A stretch of 32,701 bases of DNA from Caulobacter sp. (GCA_028291265.1 JAQGIK010000059.1:1-32701), one strand, 5' to 3'; shown: positions 1 to 7,814, counted from the first letter of the stretch. A program made the numbers and translations. The notes: generated by a model from the sequence alone, not told the origin.

Positions 1-506
1 TTGGCGGTCTTCAGCTCACGGGTGCGGGCCGCCACCAGGGCCTCCAGCTCCTGGGCCGCCCTTTCGCGGGCCTGGAGCAGGGTCTGGACCTCATACTGCC
101 GCGCGCGGGCCCGCAGGGCCGCCTGGACGGCGCTGGTCAGGGTGATCGGCTGCACGGGCCGCTCCAGCAGGGAGACGTTGCGCAGGGTCTCGACAATGGT
201 CAGCCGCCAGGCGGCGACGCGCGGCTGCTCGTGCCGGCTGGTCAGCACCACGAAGGGCAGGTCCGACCACGGCGGCTGGGCCTCGATCCAGCCGGAGAGG
301 CCGGACAGGTCCTTGCCGAACAGGCCTTCCTCGGCGACGAACACCGCCGCCGCGCCGGCCTTCAGTTCCGTCACCAGGCAGGGCAGGTCTTCACAGACGA
401 AGGCGTCGATGCCGCCCCGCCTCAGCAGTTCGGCCGAGGCCGGTCCATCCCGCCCGATCGGGGCGTAGACCAGCACCCGGTCGTTGGCGGAGTCAGTGGG
501 GGCCAT
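1..506 (-). CDS. Pseudo-receiver / coiled-coil signalling protein, probable hybrid histidine kinase (5' part only)
   Basis: Translating the minus strand from the ATG at 506 gives 168 residues with no stop before the window edge, so only the N-terminus is present. Residues about 10-130 look like a response-regulator receiver fold (VLVYAP, FVVLTSR, LLERPVQP), but the usual phospho-accepting Asp is not evident: the strand reads VFVAEEG. Residues about 133-168 form a charged coiled coil ending EALVAARTRELKTA, the linker typical before a HisKA dimerisation domain. The start overlaps the KaiC stop by 14 nt, which implies translational coupling. Proteobacterial kaiC genes are often followed by such kinases. 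The kinase domains themselves lie outside the window, so the kinase call is an inference. Confidence 0.75.
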   Translation of the reverse strand, partial: MAPTDSANDRVLVYAPIGRDGPASAELLRRGGIDAFVCEDLPCLVTELKAGAAAVFVAEEGLFGKDLSGLSGWIEAQPPWSDLPFVVLTSRHEQPRVAAWRLTIVETLRNVSLLERPVQPITLTSAVQAALRARARQYEVQTLLQARERAAQELEALVAARTRELKTA

Positions 507-2001
507 GGTCCCGCACATCCAGGAGGGGCCCGGCGTCGCCGAGGTAGGTGGGCGTACCAGAGAAGATGCCGCTGAACTGGGTCAGGGGCGGGCCGACCGA
601 GATGCCGTGCGACGACAGCTTGAACTCGCGGATGGTGTGCTCGTGGTTGCCGCTGCGCTTCTTGACCACCGACAGGGCGCGGCGAACGACGCCGGCATGC
701 TCGAAGTAGCGCAGCATGATCACCGCGTCGCTGAGGTAGCTGATGTCGAGCGGCGTTTCCATCGGCCCGACCAGGCCGTGCTGGGCGAGGACGAGGATGG
801 TCAGAACCCCCTGCTGGGCCAGGTAGCTGAGCAGTTCGTGCATCTGCAGGATCAGGAAGCGCCCGTCCGGCATGGCGTTGAGATAGCCGTTCAGGCTGTC
901 GATGATGACCACCCGGGCGCCGTCCTCCTCGACGCTGCGGATGACGTTGTCGGCGAACTCGCCGGGCGACATCTCGGCCGGGTCGATCTGCTGGTAGCGG
1001 ACCAGGCCGCCCTCCAGCTTTTCCCTGAGCGGCAGGCCCAGCGTCTGGGCCCGGGCCTCCAGCGTGCCGCGGCCCTCGTCGAAGGCGAAGTAGACCGCCT
1101 TCTCGCCGCGGTCGGCGGCGGCGATGGCGTAGGTCAGGGCGACCGACGACTTGCCGACCCCGGCGGCGCCGATCAGCAGGGCGTTTGTGCCGCGCTCCAG
1201 CCCGCCGCCGAGCAGGCGGTCGAGCTCGGCGTTGCCGCTGGGCGTGAACTCGCCGGTGAAGGAGGCGTGGTGCTCGGCGGCGACCAGGCGCGGATAGATG
1301 GCCAGGCCGCCCTTCTCGATCTTGAAGTCGTGGAATCCGCCGCGGAAATTGATGCCGCGCATCTTGACCACCCGCAGCCGACGGCGCTCGGCCCCGTACT
1401 CGATGGCTAGCTGTTCCAGCAGCAGAACGCCGTGGGAGATGGAGTGGAGCTGCAGGTCGTTTTCGTGGGCGGTCAGGTCGTCGAGCAGGACGACCGTGCA
1501 CTGGCGGGTGGTGAAGAAGTGCTTGAGGGCCAGGATCTGGCGGCGGTAGCGCAGCGATCCCTGGGCCAGCAGACGCAGCTCCGACAGGCTGTCGACCACG
1601 AGGCGCGCCGGGTTGAGTTGCTCGACCTTCTCGAAGATCAGCTTGGTGGTTTCGCTGAGCTCGACCTCGGCCGGGTGCAGTACGGTCAGCTCGCGCTCGG
1701 GGTCGAGGACGTTCTCCGGCGGCACAAGTTCGAAGATGTCGATGCCGTCGAGGGTCCAGCCGTGGCGGCGGGCGACCAGCTCCAGCTCGCGCCGGGTCTC
1801 CGACAGGCTGATGTAGAGAACCCGCTCGCCCTGGCGGACGCCTTCGCGCAGGAACTGCAGGGCGATGGTCGTCTTGCCGGTGCCGGGCCGGCCTTCGTAG
1901 AGATACATCCGGTCGGCATCGAGGCCGCCCATGAGGATGTCATCCAGCCCGGCGTTGCCGGTCGATATCCGCGCCGGGTCTTCCGGATGTCCTGTCGTCA
2001 T
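493..2001 (-). CDS. kaiC: KaiC-like double-domain RecA ATPase
   Basis: This is a 502-residue protein with two KaiC/RecA domains, close to the usual KaiC length. Domain 1 carries Walker A GRPGTGKT (37-44) and LVVDS (134-138); domain 2 carries GAAGVGKSS (278-286) and VVIIDS (364-369). In cyanobacterial KaiC the catalytic glutamates are paired in each domain; here the matching segments read SE (67-68) and DE (308-309). The phosphorylation loop is ISYLSD (420-425): Ser421 matches cyanobacterial Ser431, while the Thr432 position is Tyr. No kaiA or kaiB is in the window. The upstream in-frame extension to 2316 is rejected because it has no family similarity and the ATG at 2001 begins at the conserved N-terminus. 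It probably serves signalling with the overlapping kinase-like gene rather than a full Kai clock. Confidence 0.93.
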   Translation of the reverse strand: MTTGHPEDPARISTGNAGLDDILMGGLDADRMYLYEGRPGTGKTTIALQFLREGVRQGERVLYISLSETRRELELVARRHGWTLDGIDIFELVPPENVLDPERELTVLHPAEVELSETTKLIFEKVEQLNPARLVVDSLSELRLLAQGSLRYRRQILALKHFFTTRQCTVVLLDDLTAHENDLQLHSISHGVLLLEQLAIEYGAERRRLRVVKMRGINFRGGFHDFKIEKGGLAIYPRLVAAEHHASFTGEFTPSGNAELDRLLGGGLERGTNALLIGAAGVGKSSVALTYAIAAADRGEKAVYFAFDEGRGTLEARAQTLGLPLREKLEGGLVRYQQIDPAEMSPGEFADNVIRSVEEDGARVVIIDSLNGYLNAMPDGRFLILQMHELLSYLAQQGVLTILVLAQHGLVGPMETPLDISYLSDAVIMLRYFEHAGVVRRALSVVKKRSGNHEHTIREFKLSSHGISVGPPLTQFSGIFSGTPTYLGDAGPLLDVRDHGPH

Positions 2002-2116
2002 GTTTGGAAAAGCCCCTTCGGAGTTCGGAGTTCCATCCAAACTCCCCCTGCTTGCGTGAACGCCAAAACCCGATCCGGGTTGCAGGTGAGGGGCTATTTT
2101 CGGTCGCCCGACCGGC

Positions 2117-2404
2117 TCAGGCCAGTTCGGCGACGGTCTCTTCTTCTTCGTCTTCGTCTTCTTCGGCGACGACCTCTTCGACCACGGCCTTGCGCTTGAT
2201 CGGACCGCGCGCCTTGCGGGCCGCCGACAGGGCTGCGGACTTGGCGGCGGCGCGGGTTTCGGCCTCGGCCTCGAGGGCCGGCAGGATCTCGGCCGCGGCG
2301 GCCTTGCGGGCCGCATGGTCGCCTTCGCTGAGGCGGCGGGCGTTGGCCAGCAGGTTATTGACCTCGGCGTCGGTCAGGCCGGGCAGGCGGTCGAGAAGGG
2401 TCAT
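2117..2404 (-). CDS. Small hypothetical protein with acidic C-terminal tail
   Basis: This is a 95-residue protein starting at the ATG at 2404, with a GGAG ribosome-binding site about 8 nt upstream. The N-terminus (MTLLDRLPGLTDAEVNNLLA) looks helical, followed by an Ala/Arg/Lys-rich middle (residues 31-73) and a run of Glu/Asp (74-89). The protein is strongly bipolar in charge, which suggests a nucleic-acid or protein-binding role, but no family was recognised. It lies 115 nt upstream of kaiC on the same strand and divergent from cspA, so it may share regulation with either. Confidence 0.7.
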   Translation of the reverse strand: MTLLDRLPGLTDAEVNNLLANARRLSEGDHAARKAAAAEILPALEAEAETRAAAKSAALSAARKARGPIKRKAVVEEVVAEEDEDEEEETVAELA

Positions 2405-2586
2405 GCAAGGCTCCGATGGCTGGCAGGATTCGCCGTCCACCGACAAAACGCCTGAAAGTCATATCGGGATGCTTATGGGCCAATACGAGTCCGAGAAGAA
2501 CACTTCCCGAGATATTCCTTGCGGAAACCTCGAAGACCTGTCAGTTTTGCGGCATCGAATTCGTCTCGGTTCGGCCGTATATCCAT

Positions 2587-2604
2587 GCTTCACTATAGTG
2601 AAGC
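2587..2604. promoter_or_regulatory. Perfect 18-bp palindrome upstream of cspA
   Basis: GCTTCACTATAGTGAAGC is identical to its own reverse complement. It sits 89 nt upstream of the cspA ATG in the 289-nt gap between two divergent genes and contains TATAGT, a possible -10 element. A GC-rich hairpin (CCGCGCG/CGCGCG, about 2644-2659) lies between it and the cspA ribosome-binding site (AAGGA, 2681-2685). The symmetry fits a dimeric regulator operator; the regulator is unknown. Confidence 0.5.
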
Positions 2605-2693
2605 GCCCGGACCTACCCCCCCGACCATCTCGAAATTGATCACCCGCGCGACTCGCGCGTGGGCGAGAACTCATGAACTAAGGACTACCCAAT

Positions 2694-2900
2694 ATGTCTA
2701 CCGGCACCGTCAAGTGGTTCAACGGAACCAAAGGCTTCGGCTTCATCCAACCCGATGAAGGTGGCGCTGACGTCTTCGTGCACATCTCGGCCGTCGAGCG
2801 CGCGGGTCTCCGCGGCCTCGAAGAAGGTCAGAAGATCACGTACGAACTCGAGAAGGACAAGCGCAGCGGCAAGATGTCCGCTGGCAACCTCCAGGCTTAG
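2694..2900 (+). CDS. cspA: Cold-shock domain protein (CspA family)
   Basis: This 68-residue protein is a single cold-shock OB-fold domain that binds single-stranded nucleic acid and acts as an RNA chaperone. RNP1 is KGFGFIQP (13-20) and RNP2 is VFVHI (27-31). The opening [17 protein letters not shown] and the length are typical of the family. AAGGA lies 9 nt upstream of the ATG. The gene is monocistronic: it ends at a hairpin that begins on the last base of its stop codon and is followed by a strong intrinsic terminator. Whether it is cold-induced or stationary-phase-induced cannot be told from sequence. Confidence 0.97.
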   Translation: MSTGTVKWFNGTKGFGFIQPDEGGADVFVHISAVERAGLRGLEEGQKITYELEKDKRSGKMSAGNLQA

Positions 2901-2948
2901 AGCCTGTCAGGCGGAAGTGGACTCCGGTTCCGCCGCCCGGACAGGCTC
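2900..2948 (+). other. Long hairpin abutting the cspA stop codon
   Basis: The outer stem is GAGCCTGTC (2900-2908) with GACAGGCTC (2940-2948), and the inner stem is GGCGGAA (2910-2916) with TTCCGCC (2928-2934). The first base is the final G of the cspA TAG. There is no T-run, so it is more likely a 3' stability or processing structure than a terminator. Confidence 0.7.
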
Positions 2949-2960
2949 CGCTAGGCACTA

Positions 2961-2979
2961 GGACCCCTGAAAGGGGTCC
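2961..2979 (+). other. Second hairpin downstream of cspA
   Basis: GGACCCC (2961-2967) and GGGGTCC (2973-2979) form a 7-bp stem around a TGAAA loop. It lies between the large 3' hairpin and the terminator. No T-run follows. Confidence 0.6.
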
Positions 2980-3006
2980 GGGGCCTCTCGGTTTGACCAA
3001 CGAGAA

Positions 3007-3037
3007 GGGCCGGCTCCGCGAGGAGCCGGCCCTTTTT
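3007..3037 (+). terminator. Rho-independent terminator of cspA
   Basis: There is a perfect 11-bp stem, GGGCCGGCTCC (3007-3017) with GGAGCCGGCCC (3022-3032), a GCGA loop, and five T residues (3033-3037). It has the classical intrinsic terminator form and is the strongest one in the window. Confidence 0.92.
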
Positions 3038-3104
3038 CATTGTCGGTCCCGGCTTTGACGCTACGCGCCGCCCTTCGGGTCGCCGGGATGAGCGGAAATT
3101 GTCG

Positions 3105-3443
3105 CTAGCCGCGGACAGCCATGGTCGCCTTGGCCGCCATCGGCGGGGTGCGCAGGATGCCGGCCACCCGCTCCAGGAAGGCGCGGCGACGGGCCATGGC
3201 GCCTTCGACGTCCTGCATCTCGCGGACGACGCGGCTGCTGGTGCGCAGGGATTCCTCGACCAGGCGGTCGGCGACCGCCGGCAGGTGTTCACCGCCCTTG
3301 CGCGCGTCCATCAGGGCCGCGTGGCTGCGGGCTTCGCCGATCCGCTTCTGGACCAAAGCCTCGACCTCGACCCCGGCCTCGGCCCGGGCCGCCAGGCTGG
3401 CGAAGTCGTTGGCGTAGAGGCGGACGAATCCTTCCTCGATCAT
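3105..3443 (-). CDS. Small hypothetical helical protein
   Basis: This is a 112-residue protein starting at the ATG at 3443 behind a good ribbon of Shine-Dalgarno bases (AGGAGA, about 6 nt upstream). It is predicted mostly alpha-helical, rich in Ala, Arg and Glu, with no signal peptide or membrane segment and no motif I recognise. It is convergent with cspA and stands 186 nt downstream of the lipid operon on the same strand, so it may be separately transcribed. The sequence 3444-3629 holds no gene that I can see. Confidence 0.65.
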   Translation of the reverse strand: MIEEGFVRLYANDFASLAARAEAGVEVEALVQKRIGEARSHAALMDARKGGEHLPAVADRLVEESLRTSSRVVREMQDVEGAMARRRAFLERVAGILRTPPMAAKATMAVRG

Positions 3444-3629
3444 GGTGTCTCCTGACAGGGACGGCCGAAAGCGCGACGGTCATGGATCCCATGCGCCGCG
3501 CCTGAGCCTGCAGGCGGGAGTAGGCGGCATCGCCGCTCTCCCAGCCGCTGGCGCCCAAGGGTCTTGGCCAGCGATGGGCGACCTATAGCCGCAATGGCCC
3601 GAAAAGTCACCTGAAGATGGGTAACGACC

Positions 3630-5258
3630 CTAGCCGACGCTGCCGGACGAGGCCTCGCCGCCGTTGGCCCGTTGCCAGCGGAAGGCCAGCCGGCCGGTCT
3701 CGCGGTGGGCGGTCAGGGTCAGGTCGAGAGTCTCGCCGGGGCGGATGATGTCCTTGAACTTCACCCGGTTGAGGTCGACGCCCTCCGGGGCCCAGCCGAG
3801 AACCTCGCGGGCCAGCAGCACGGCCATATGGACCTGGCTGATGCCGGGCAGGATCGGCTCGCCCGGGAAGTGGCCCTGGAACCAGGCCAGGGTGGCGGGC
3901 AGGGTCATGCGCAGGTGGGCGGCGTCGCCCTCGTGGGAGACGACCTCGTAGGGCGGGACGCGCGGCGCGTCGAAGAGGGCGCGAAGGTCGCTCAAGCGGC
4001 GTTTTCCCTGGGCGTCGGTGGGCAGGCGATCGACGAACCGCCAGTGTTTAGGCCGTTCGATCGGCTCCAGTCTATCGGCCAAGGCGGCGCGAAGATGGCG
4101 GCCGAGGCGGAAAGCGCCGTCGGCGTCGAAGGCGGCCCGGCCTTGGGGCGTGAGGGCGACGACGGCGGCCAGGGCCCCCTTGCGGTCCGGCAGCGTGAAG
4201 GCCGAGGCCTCGACGGCTTCGGTCAGGGCGGCCAGGGCCTCTTCGACGCGGGTCAGGGAGACGCGCTTGCCGTCGATCTTCTCCATGCGGTCGGCGCGGC
4301 CGAGCAGGCGGAAGCGGCCGTCCTCCAGGGCCTCCATGCGATCGCCCATGGCGAAGGGGGCGCCGTCGTCGAGGTAGGGCGTCAGCACGGTCAGCGCGCC
4401 CTCGGCGTCGGGGAGGACGGTGACGACGCTGAACGGCGTCCAGGGCTCGTCGCCGGCGCTCTGGCGGCGCCAGGCCACGCCGCCGGTCTCGGTGCTGCCC
4501 AACACCTCGCTGACCGGCCTGCCGAAGGCGGCGGTGCAGGCGAGCGCGGCGGGGGTCTGAAGAAGCTGGCCGGAGGAGAAGATCAGGTCGGGGGCCTGGG
4601 CGGCCAGGTCCATGGCCGGCGGCAGGCGGGTCAGGTGGGCCGGGCTGGAGATCAGGGTGACGCCGGGACCCAGCCTGCCGTCGAGGTTCTCCCAGTATTC
4701 GGCGGCGCGGTCGGCGCTGGGCCGGCCGGCCATCACCGGCCAGACGATGCGGTAGATCAGGCCGTAGATATGCTGGTGGGAGACGGTGGCCTGCACGGCG
4801 CCGGCCTGGGAGCCGAAGACGTCTTCCAGCGCCTGGGCCTCGGTTTCCAGCTGGGCCAGGCGGCGTTCGATGCGCTTGGGAACGCCCGTGGAGCCGGAGG
4901 TGAAGAAGGTCAGGGAGACGTCGTCGGCGGTGGTGTCGAGGGCCGCATCGGCGTCGTCGGAGAGGGCCATGGCGGCGTCATCGATGAGGATGGCGGCGCT
5001 GCCCCCGACTTCGGCCAGGTAGGAGGCTTGCGTGTGGGCGGGCAACACCAGGGGCTTCCTCGCCACGGCGGCGGCCAGCAGGGCGGCGGCGAACAGGGCG
5101 GCCGAGGCGGTGTGCAGGAACAGCGGCCCCTCGCCGGCCATCCGGGGAACCAGGGCGGCTGCGGTGGCGCGGACCTGGCCGGCGGTGATGTCGCGCTCGC
5201 CGGTGAACAGCACGCGCCCTGCGGGGGCCGTCATCAGGGTCGCGACGAAGGGGGTCAT
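3630..5258 (-). CDS. AMP-dependent acyl/aryl ligase fused to ApeI-like hot-dog dehydratase
   Basis: This 542-residue protein combines two enzymes. Residues 1-430 are an adenylate-forming ligase: the phosphate loop FFTSGSTGVPK (118-128), GSTETGG (254-260), GRADRMEKIDGK (320-331) and the C-terminal catalytic Lys region DAQGKRR (415-421). Residues 435-542 are a FabA/ApeI-type hot-dog domain with GHFPGEPILPG (462-472), His463 being the expected catalytic residue. In aryl-polyene clusters these are separate proteins, ApeH (activates the starter acid onto an ACP) and ApeI (3-hydroxyacyl-ACP dehydratase). The start overlaps the upstream stop by 4 nt, and it is the last gene of the operon. The substrate cannot be read from the sequence. 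Confidence 0.88.
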   Translation of the reverse strand: MTPFVATLMTAPAGRVLFTGERDITAGQVRATAAALVPRMAGEGPLFLHTASAALFAAALLAAAVARKPLVLPAHTQASYLAEVGGSAAILIDDAAMALSDDADAALDTTADDVSLTFFTSGSTGVPKRIERRLAQLETEAQALEDVFGSQAGAVQATVSHQHIYGLIYRIVWPVMAGRPSADRAAEYWENLDGRLGPGVTLISSPAHLTRLPPAMDLAAQAPDLIFSSGQLLQTPAALACTAAFGRPVSEVLGSTETGGVAWRRQSAGDEPWTPFSVVTVLPDAEGALTVLTPYLDDGAPFAMGDRMEALEDGRFRLLGRADRMEKIDGKRVSLTRVEEALAALTEAVEASAFTLPDRKGALAAVVALTPQGRAAFDADGAFRLGRHLRAALADRLEPIERPKHWRFVDRLPTDAQGKRRLSDLRALFDAPRVPPYEVVSHEGDAAHLRMTLPATLAWFQGHFPGEPILPGISQVHMAVLLAREVLGWAPEGVDLNRVKFKDIIRPGETLDLTLTAHRETGRLAFRWQRANGGEASSGSVG

Positions 5259-5866
5259 GCCGCCTCGCGGGCCCGCACGAATTTCCGCACCAACAGTTCC
5301 CCGCCGAACAGCGCCCCCATCAGCAGGTAGGCCACAAACCCGTTATAGGCGGTCCACACCTCAAGGCTCGCATAAAGCGCCGTCCACAGAGCGGCCAGGC
5401 CGTTCAGCAACAGGAAGACGCACCAGACAATGGTCACCTTGCGCGTATAGCGAACGCCGGCTTCCGGCAGGTCCGGCTCGGCGATGCGGGCCAGGCGCTC
5501 GATCATGCTGGGGCCCTTGAACAGGCTGGCCGCGAAGGCCGCCAGCATCGCGCCGTTCATGAACACCGGATAGAAGCGCACCGCCCGGTGGGCGTCCCAG
5601 ATCATCATCAGGCCCATCAGCAGGGCGACGACCAGAGGGGCCAGGGCCATGCCGAGCGGCACGCCCTTGCCCCAGCCGAAGGCCACCCGCAGCACCAGCA
5701 GCAGGCAGAGGGCCGCGACCACCGGGATCGGCCCGATGGCCTTGACCGCGAACAGCGCGATGAACGGGTAGAGCAGCGTGACCACCGCCAGGGCGACGGT
5801 GGCCAGGTCCGGGCGCCGCTTCCCTCCCTGGACGGGGGCGACGGGGCCCGCCTTGTCGTCAGCCAT
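5255..5866 (-). CDS. COG4648-type integral membrane protein (ApeG-like)
   Basis: This is a 203-residue membrane protein with about six hydrophobic segments: around residues 25-45, 48-64, 73-88, 101-113, 147-165 and 172-190. A charged N-terminal tail precedes them. Size, topology and position between the ACP genes and the ligase match the uncharacterised COG4648 protein of aryl-polyene-type clusters (ApeG), whose function is not established. It overlaps the upstream ACP by 8 nt and the downstream ligase by 4 nt. It probably anchors or serves the lipid assembly machinery at the inner membrane (inference). Confidence 0.8.
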   Translation of the reverse strand: MADDKAGPVAPVQGGKRRPDLATVALAVVTLLYPFIALFAVKAIGPIPVVAALCLLLVLRVAFGWGKGVPLGMALAPLVVALLMGLMMIWDAHRAVRFYPVFMNGAMLAAFAASLFKGPSMIERLARIAEPDLPEAGVRYTRKVTIVWCVFLLLNGLAALWTALYASLEVWTAYNGFVAYLLMGALFGGELLVRKFVRAREAA

Positions 5867-6107
5867 TGGCCGAGAGTTGTTCCGTCACGTCGAGCACGTC
5901 GTTGATCGTCCGCACCGACTTGAACTGCTCGGGAGTCACCTTCTTGCCGGTGATCTCCTGCAGCTTCACCATCAGGTCGACCGCGTCGATGCTGTCGAGG
6001 CCGAGGTTCTCGACCAGGTCGGCGTCGGGGCTCAATTCATGCTCGGGGACCTCGAAAGTCTCGACGAGGAAGTCGGCGATCTCTTTGTAAACGGCCTGTC
6101 TGTCCAT
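5859..6107 (-). CDS. Acyl carrier protein (second, ApeF-like)
   Basis: This is an 82-residue ACP. The phosphopantetheine attachment motif GLDSIDAVDL gives Ser39 as the modified residue. I chose the ATG at 6107 over the GTG five codons upstream because GGAGGGG lies immediately before it at good spacing; the GTG version would overlap the preceding stop. It follows the first ACP by 11 nt. Paired ACPs at this place are characteristic of aryl-polyene and related unusual type II systems. It is acidic, as expected for ACPs. Confidence 0.92.
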   Translation of the reverse strand: MDRQAVYKEIADFLVETFEVPEHELSPDADLVENLGLDSIDAVDLMVKLQEITGKKVTPEQFKSVRTINDVLDVTEQLSANG

Positions 6108-6118
6108 TTTCCCCTCCG

Positions 6119-6385
6119 TCACGCAGCGGCTTGCTGCGCGGCGACGAACTCGGCGAGCGAACGGACCGACTGGAAGTGGGCCCGGGTGCTCTTGTCTTCG
6201 GCATTGATCTTGATGCCGTACTTCTTCTGGACGCCGACGCCAATCTCCAGCGCGTCGATCGAGTCGAGCGCCAGGCCGGAATCGCCAAACAGGTTCTCCT
6301 GCGCGTCGATGTCGCCGGGGCTGACATCCTCGAGGTTGAGGACATCGATGATCATCAGTTTGATGTCGTGTTCCAGGTCGCTCAT
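6119..6385 (-). CDS. Acyl carrier protein (first, ApeE-like)
   Basis: This is an 88-residue ACP with attachment motif LALDSIDALEIG; Ser42 carries the phosphopantetheine. The longer loop after helix 2 (KKYGIKINAEDKSTRAHFQS) matches the ApeE-type ACP rather than housekeeping AcpP. Its start overlaps the acyltransferase stop by 4 nt, so the two are translationally coupled. It would carry the growing or starter acyl chain between ligase, synthase and acyltransferase. Confidence 0.92.
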   Translation of the reverse strand: MSDLEHDIKLMIIDVLNLEDVSPGDIDAQENLFGDSGLALDSIDALEIGVGVQKKYGIKINAEDKSTRAHFQSVRSLAEFVAAQQAAA

Positions 6386-7161
6386 GCGCGCAGCTTCTCT
6401 TCCATCATCTCATCAACGCGAGTCACCAGGTGACGGGCGGCGACAGGCAGCGGGTCTTGCCCTGCAAATTCAAAAACTTCAATGCGATCATGCACGGTAA
6501 GCGTCCAGTGCGGCTTTGTGACCGGCACACGGTACCAGGGCACGCCCTTCTGCAGATTGGGCGGCACGCAGGTGATGCTCACCAGCCGCACGGGCGCGCC
6601 GGCCTTCAGCGCCGCATAGGCGAAGCCGCGCTGCATGACCCGGGGCTGGCCCGGAACCGTGCGCGAGCCTTCCGGGAAGATCACCACATTGTTCCCCTCG
6701 CGCAGGGCCTGGGCGCAGTCCTCCAGCAGGCGCTCGGGATCGCCGAGGTTGGGGATGTAGCCGGCGGCGCGGACCACGCCGGCCATGAAGGGGTTGTTCC
6801 AGACACCGGCCTTCACCACGCATTTGGTGCGCTGCATGAAGGCCATCATGAAAACGATGTCGAGCAGGGACGGATGGTTGGCGACCACCATCACCCCGTG
6901 GTCGCGCTTGAGGATGTCCTCGCCGCGGCATTCGTAGGAGACCGTGCCCATCAGGGCCATGATGCGGATATACATCCGCCAGGTCCGCTGGACGATGATC
7001 TGGGCGATGCGCTGGCGCAGGTCGCGGGCGTGGAAGCCGATGTTGATCAGCGGGAAGACGGCGAGCGCCATGGCCAGGCCGCCGACGCCGAACAGCACGA
7101 AGGAGAGGCCCGTGGTCACCACCCGGCCGCCGCGTTCGATGGACCTCAGGACCTGCATCAT
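6382..7161 (-). CDS. Lysophospholipid-type (PlsC-family) acyltransferase, ApeD-like
   Basis: This is a 259-residue membrane-associated acyltransferase. A hydrophobic segment at about 14-42 anchors it, followed by the PlsC catalytic motif NHPSLLD (95-101; His96 and Asp101 form the HX4D pair) and FPEGSRT (162-168). The family transfers acyl chains from ACP or CoA to a glycerol or glycolipid acceptor. Its position between the synthase-like gene and the ACPs is the same as apeD. The start ATG shares one base with the preceding stop (TGATG). The acceptor is unknown. Confidence 0.9.
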   Translation of the reverse strand: MMQVLRSIERGGRVVTTGLSFVLFGVGGLAMALAVFPLINIGFHARDLRQRIAQIIVQRTWRMYIRIMALMGTVSYECRGEDILKRDHGVMVVANHPSLLDIVFMMAFMQRTKCVVKAGVWNNPFMAGVVRAAGYIPNLGDPERLLEDCAQALREGNNVVIFPEGSRTVPGQPRVMQRGFAYAALKAGAPVRLVSITCVPPNLQKGVPWYRVPVTKPHWTLTVHDRIEVFEFAGQDPLPVAARHLVTRVDEMMEEKLRA

Positions 7162-7814
7162 CAGGCGGCCGCCCGCATGTCGGCGCTGACGGCGACGGCC
7201 GTAGCCCCCGCCTCCAGCGCCTCGATCAGGGCCAGGGCCCCGGTCCGGCCGTGGCCGGGCCGGACGGCCTCGCCCGCCTCACCGACGCCGAGTCGCAGCG
7301 CCAGGGCGACGTAGGGCGCGCCCGGTTCATGTTCGAAGTCGGCGTAGGCCCCGGGCATGGGTTGCTCGGCATAGAGCACGACCACCTCGCCGGCCTCGCC
7401 GCAGGACAGCCGCAGCCAGGCTTCCAGCAGGCCGGCGGCCAGGCTGGCGTCGCCGGCGGCGACGGCCGTATGGCTGGATTTCTCGCCGACCACCTGGGCG
7501 GTCAGGCCCGGGGCGGCGTTATGGACGCAGGCCGAGAAGGCGGAGGGCGACAGCAGGTCGGCGGCGACGATGGCCTCGGAAAGATTGAGGGCGGTGGTGA
7601 CGTCGCCGTAGCGCGAGGCGAACACCAGCTCGCAGCCCGGCGCGGCCACGCCGACGGCGCAGCGCACGGCGGCCAGCGAGAATTTCGGCATCCGCCGGCG
7701 CAGGCCCATGGGCACGGCGTCGGAGGCCGCCGCCCGGCCGCGCACGGACTCGGATGCGGCCGCGTCGATGACGATGCCGCCCCAGTCCAAAACCGCCAGA
7801 TTGGCGATACCCAT
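7161..7814 (-). CDS. Beta-ketoacyl-synthase-like N-terminal-domain protein (ApeC-like)
   Basis: This is a 217-residue protein, about half the length of a full ketosynthase. The stretch SPSAFSACVHNAAPG (about residues 113-127) is the hallmark of the short ketoacyl-synthase-like family (ketoacyl-synt_2, PF13723) that opens aryl-polyene-type operons. There is no active-site Cys in a thiolase nucleophile context, so it is more likely a chain-length or partner subunit than an active condensing enzyme. I chose the ATG at 7814; a GTG at 7823 is also in frame. It is the first gene of the six-gene operon. Confidence 0.82.
   Translation of the reverse strand: MGIANLAVLDWGGIVIDAAASESVRGRAAASDAVPMGLRRRMPKFSLAAVRCAVGVAAPGCELVFASRYGDVTTALNLSEAIVAADLLSPSAFSACVHNAAPGLTAQVVGEKSSHTAVAAGDASLAAGLLEAWLRLSCGEAGEVVVLYAEQPMPGAYADFEHEPGAPYVALALRLGVGEAGEAVRPGHGRTGALALIEALEAGATAVAVSADMRAAA

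Noticed and set aside
2002..2316. N-terminal extension of KaiC in frame to 2316
   Set aside because: It is Pro/Arg-rich, overlaps the 95-residue gene, and has no KaiC similarity; the ATG at 2001 is the conserved start.
3672..5330. 552-residue plus-strand open frame opposite the ligase-dehydratase gene
   Set aside because: It is antisense, low in complexity and has no motif, while the minus strand has complete enzyme signatures.
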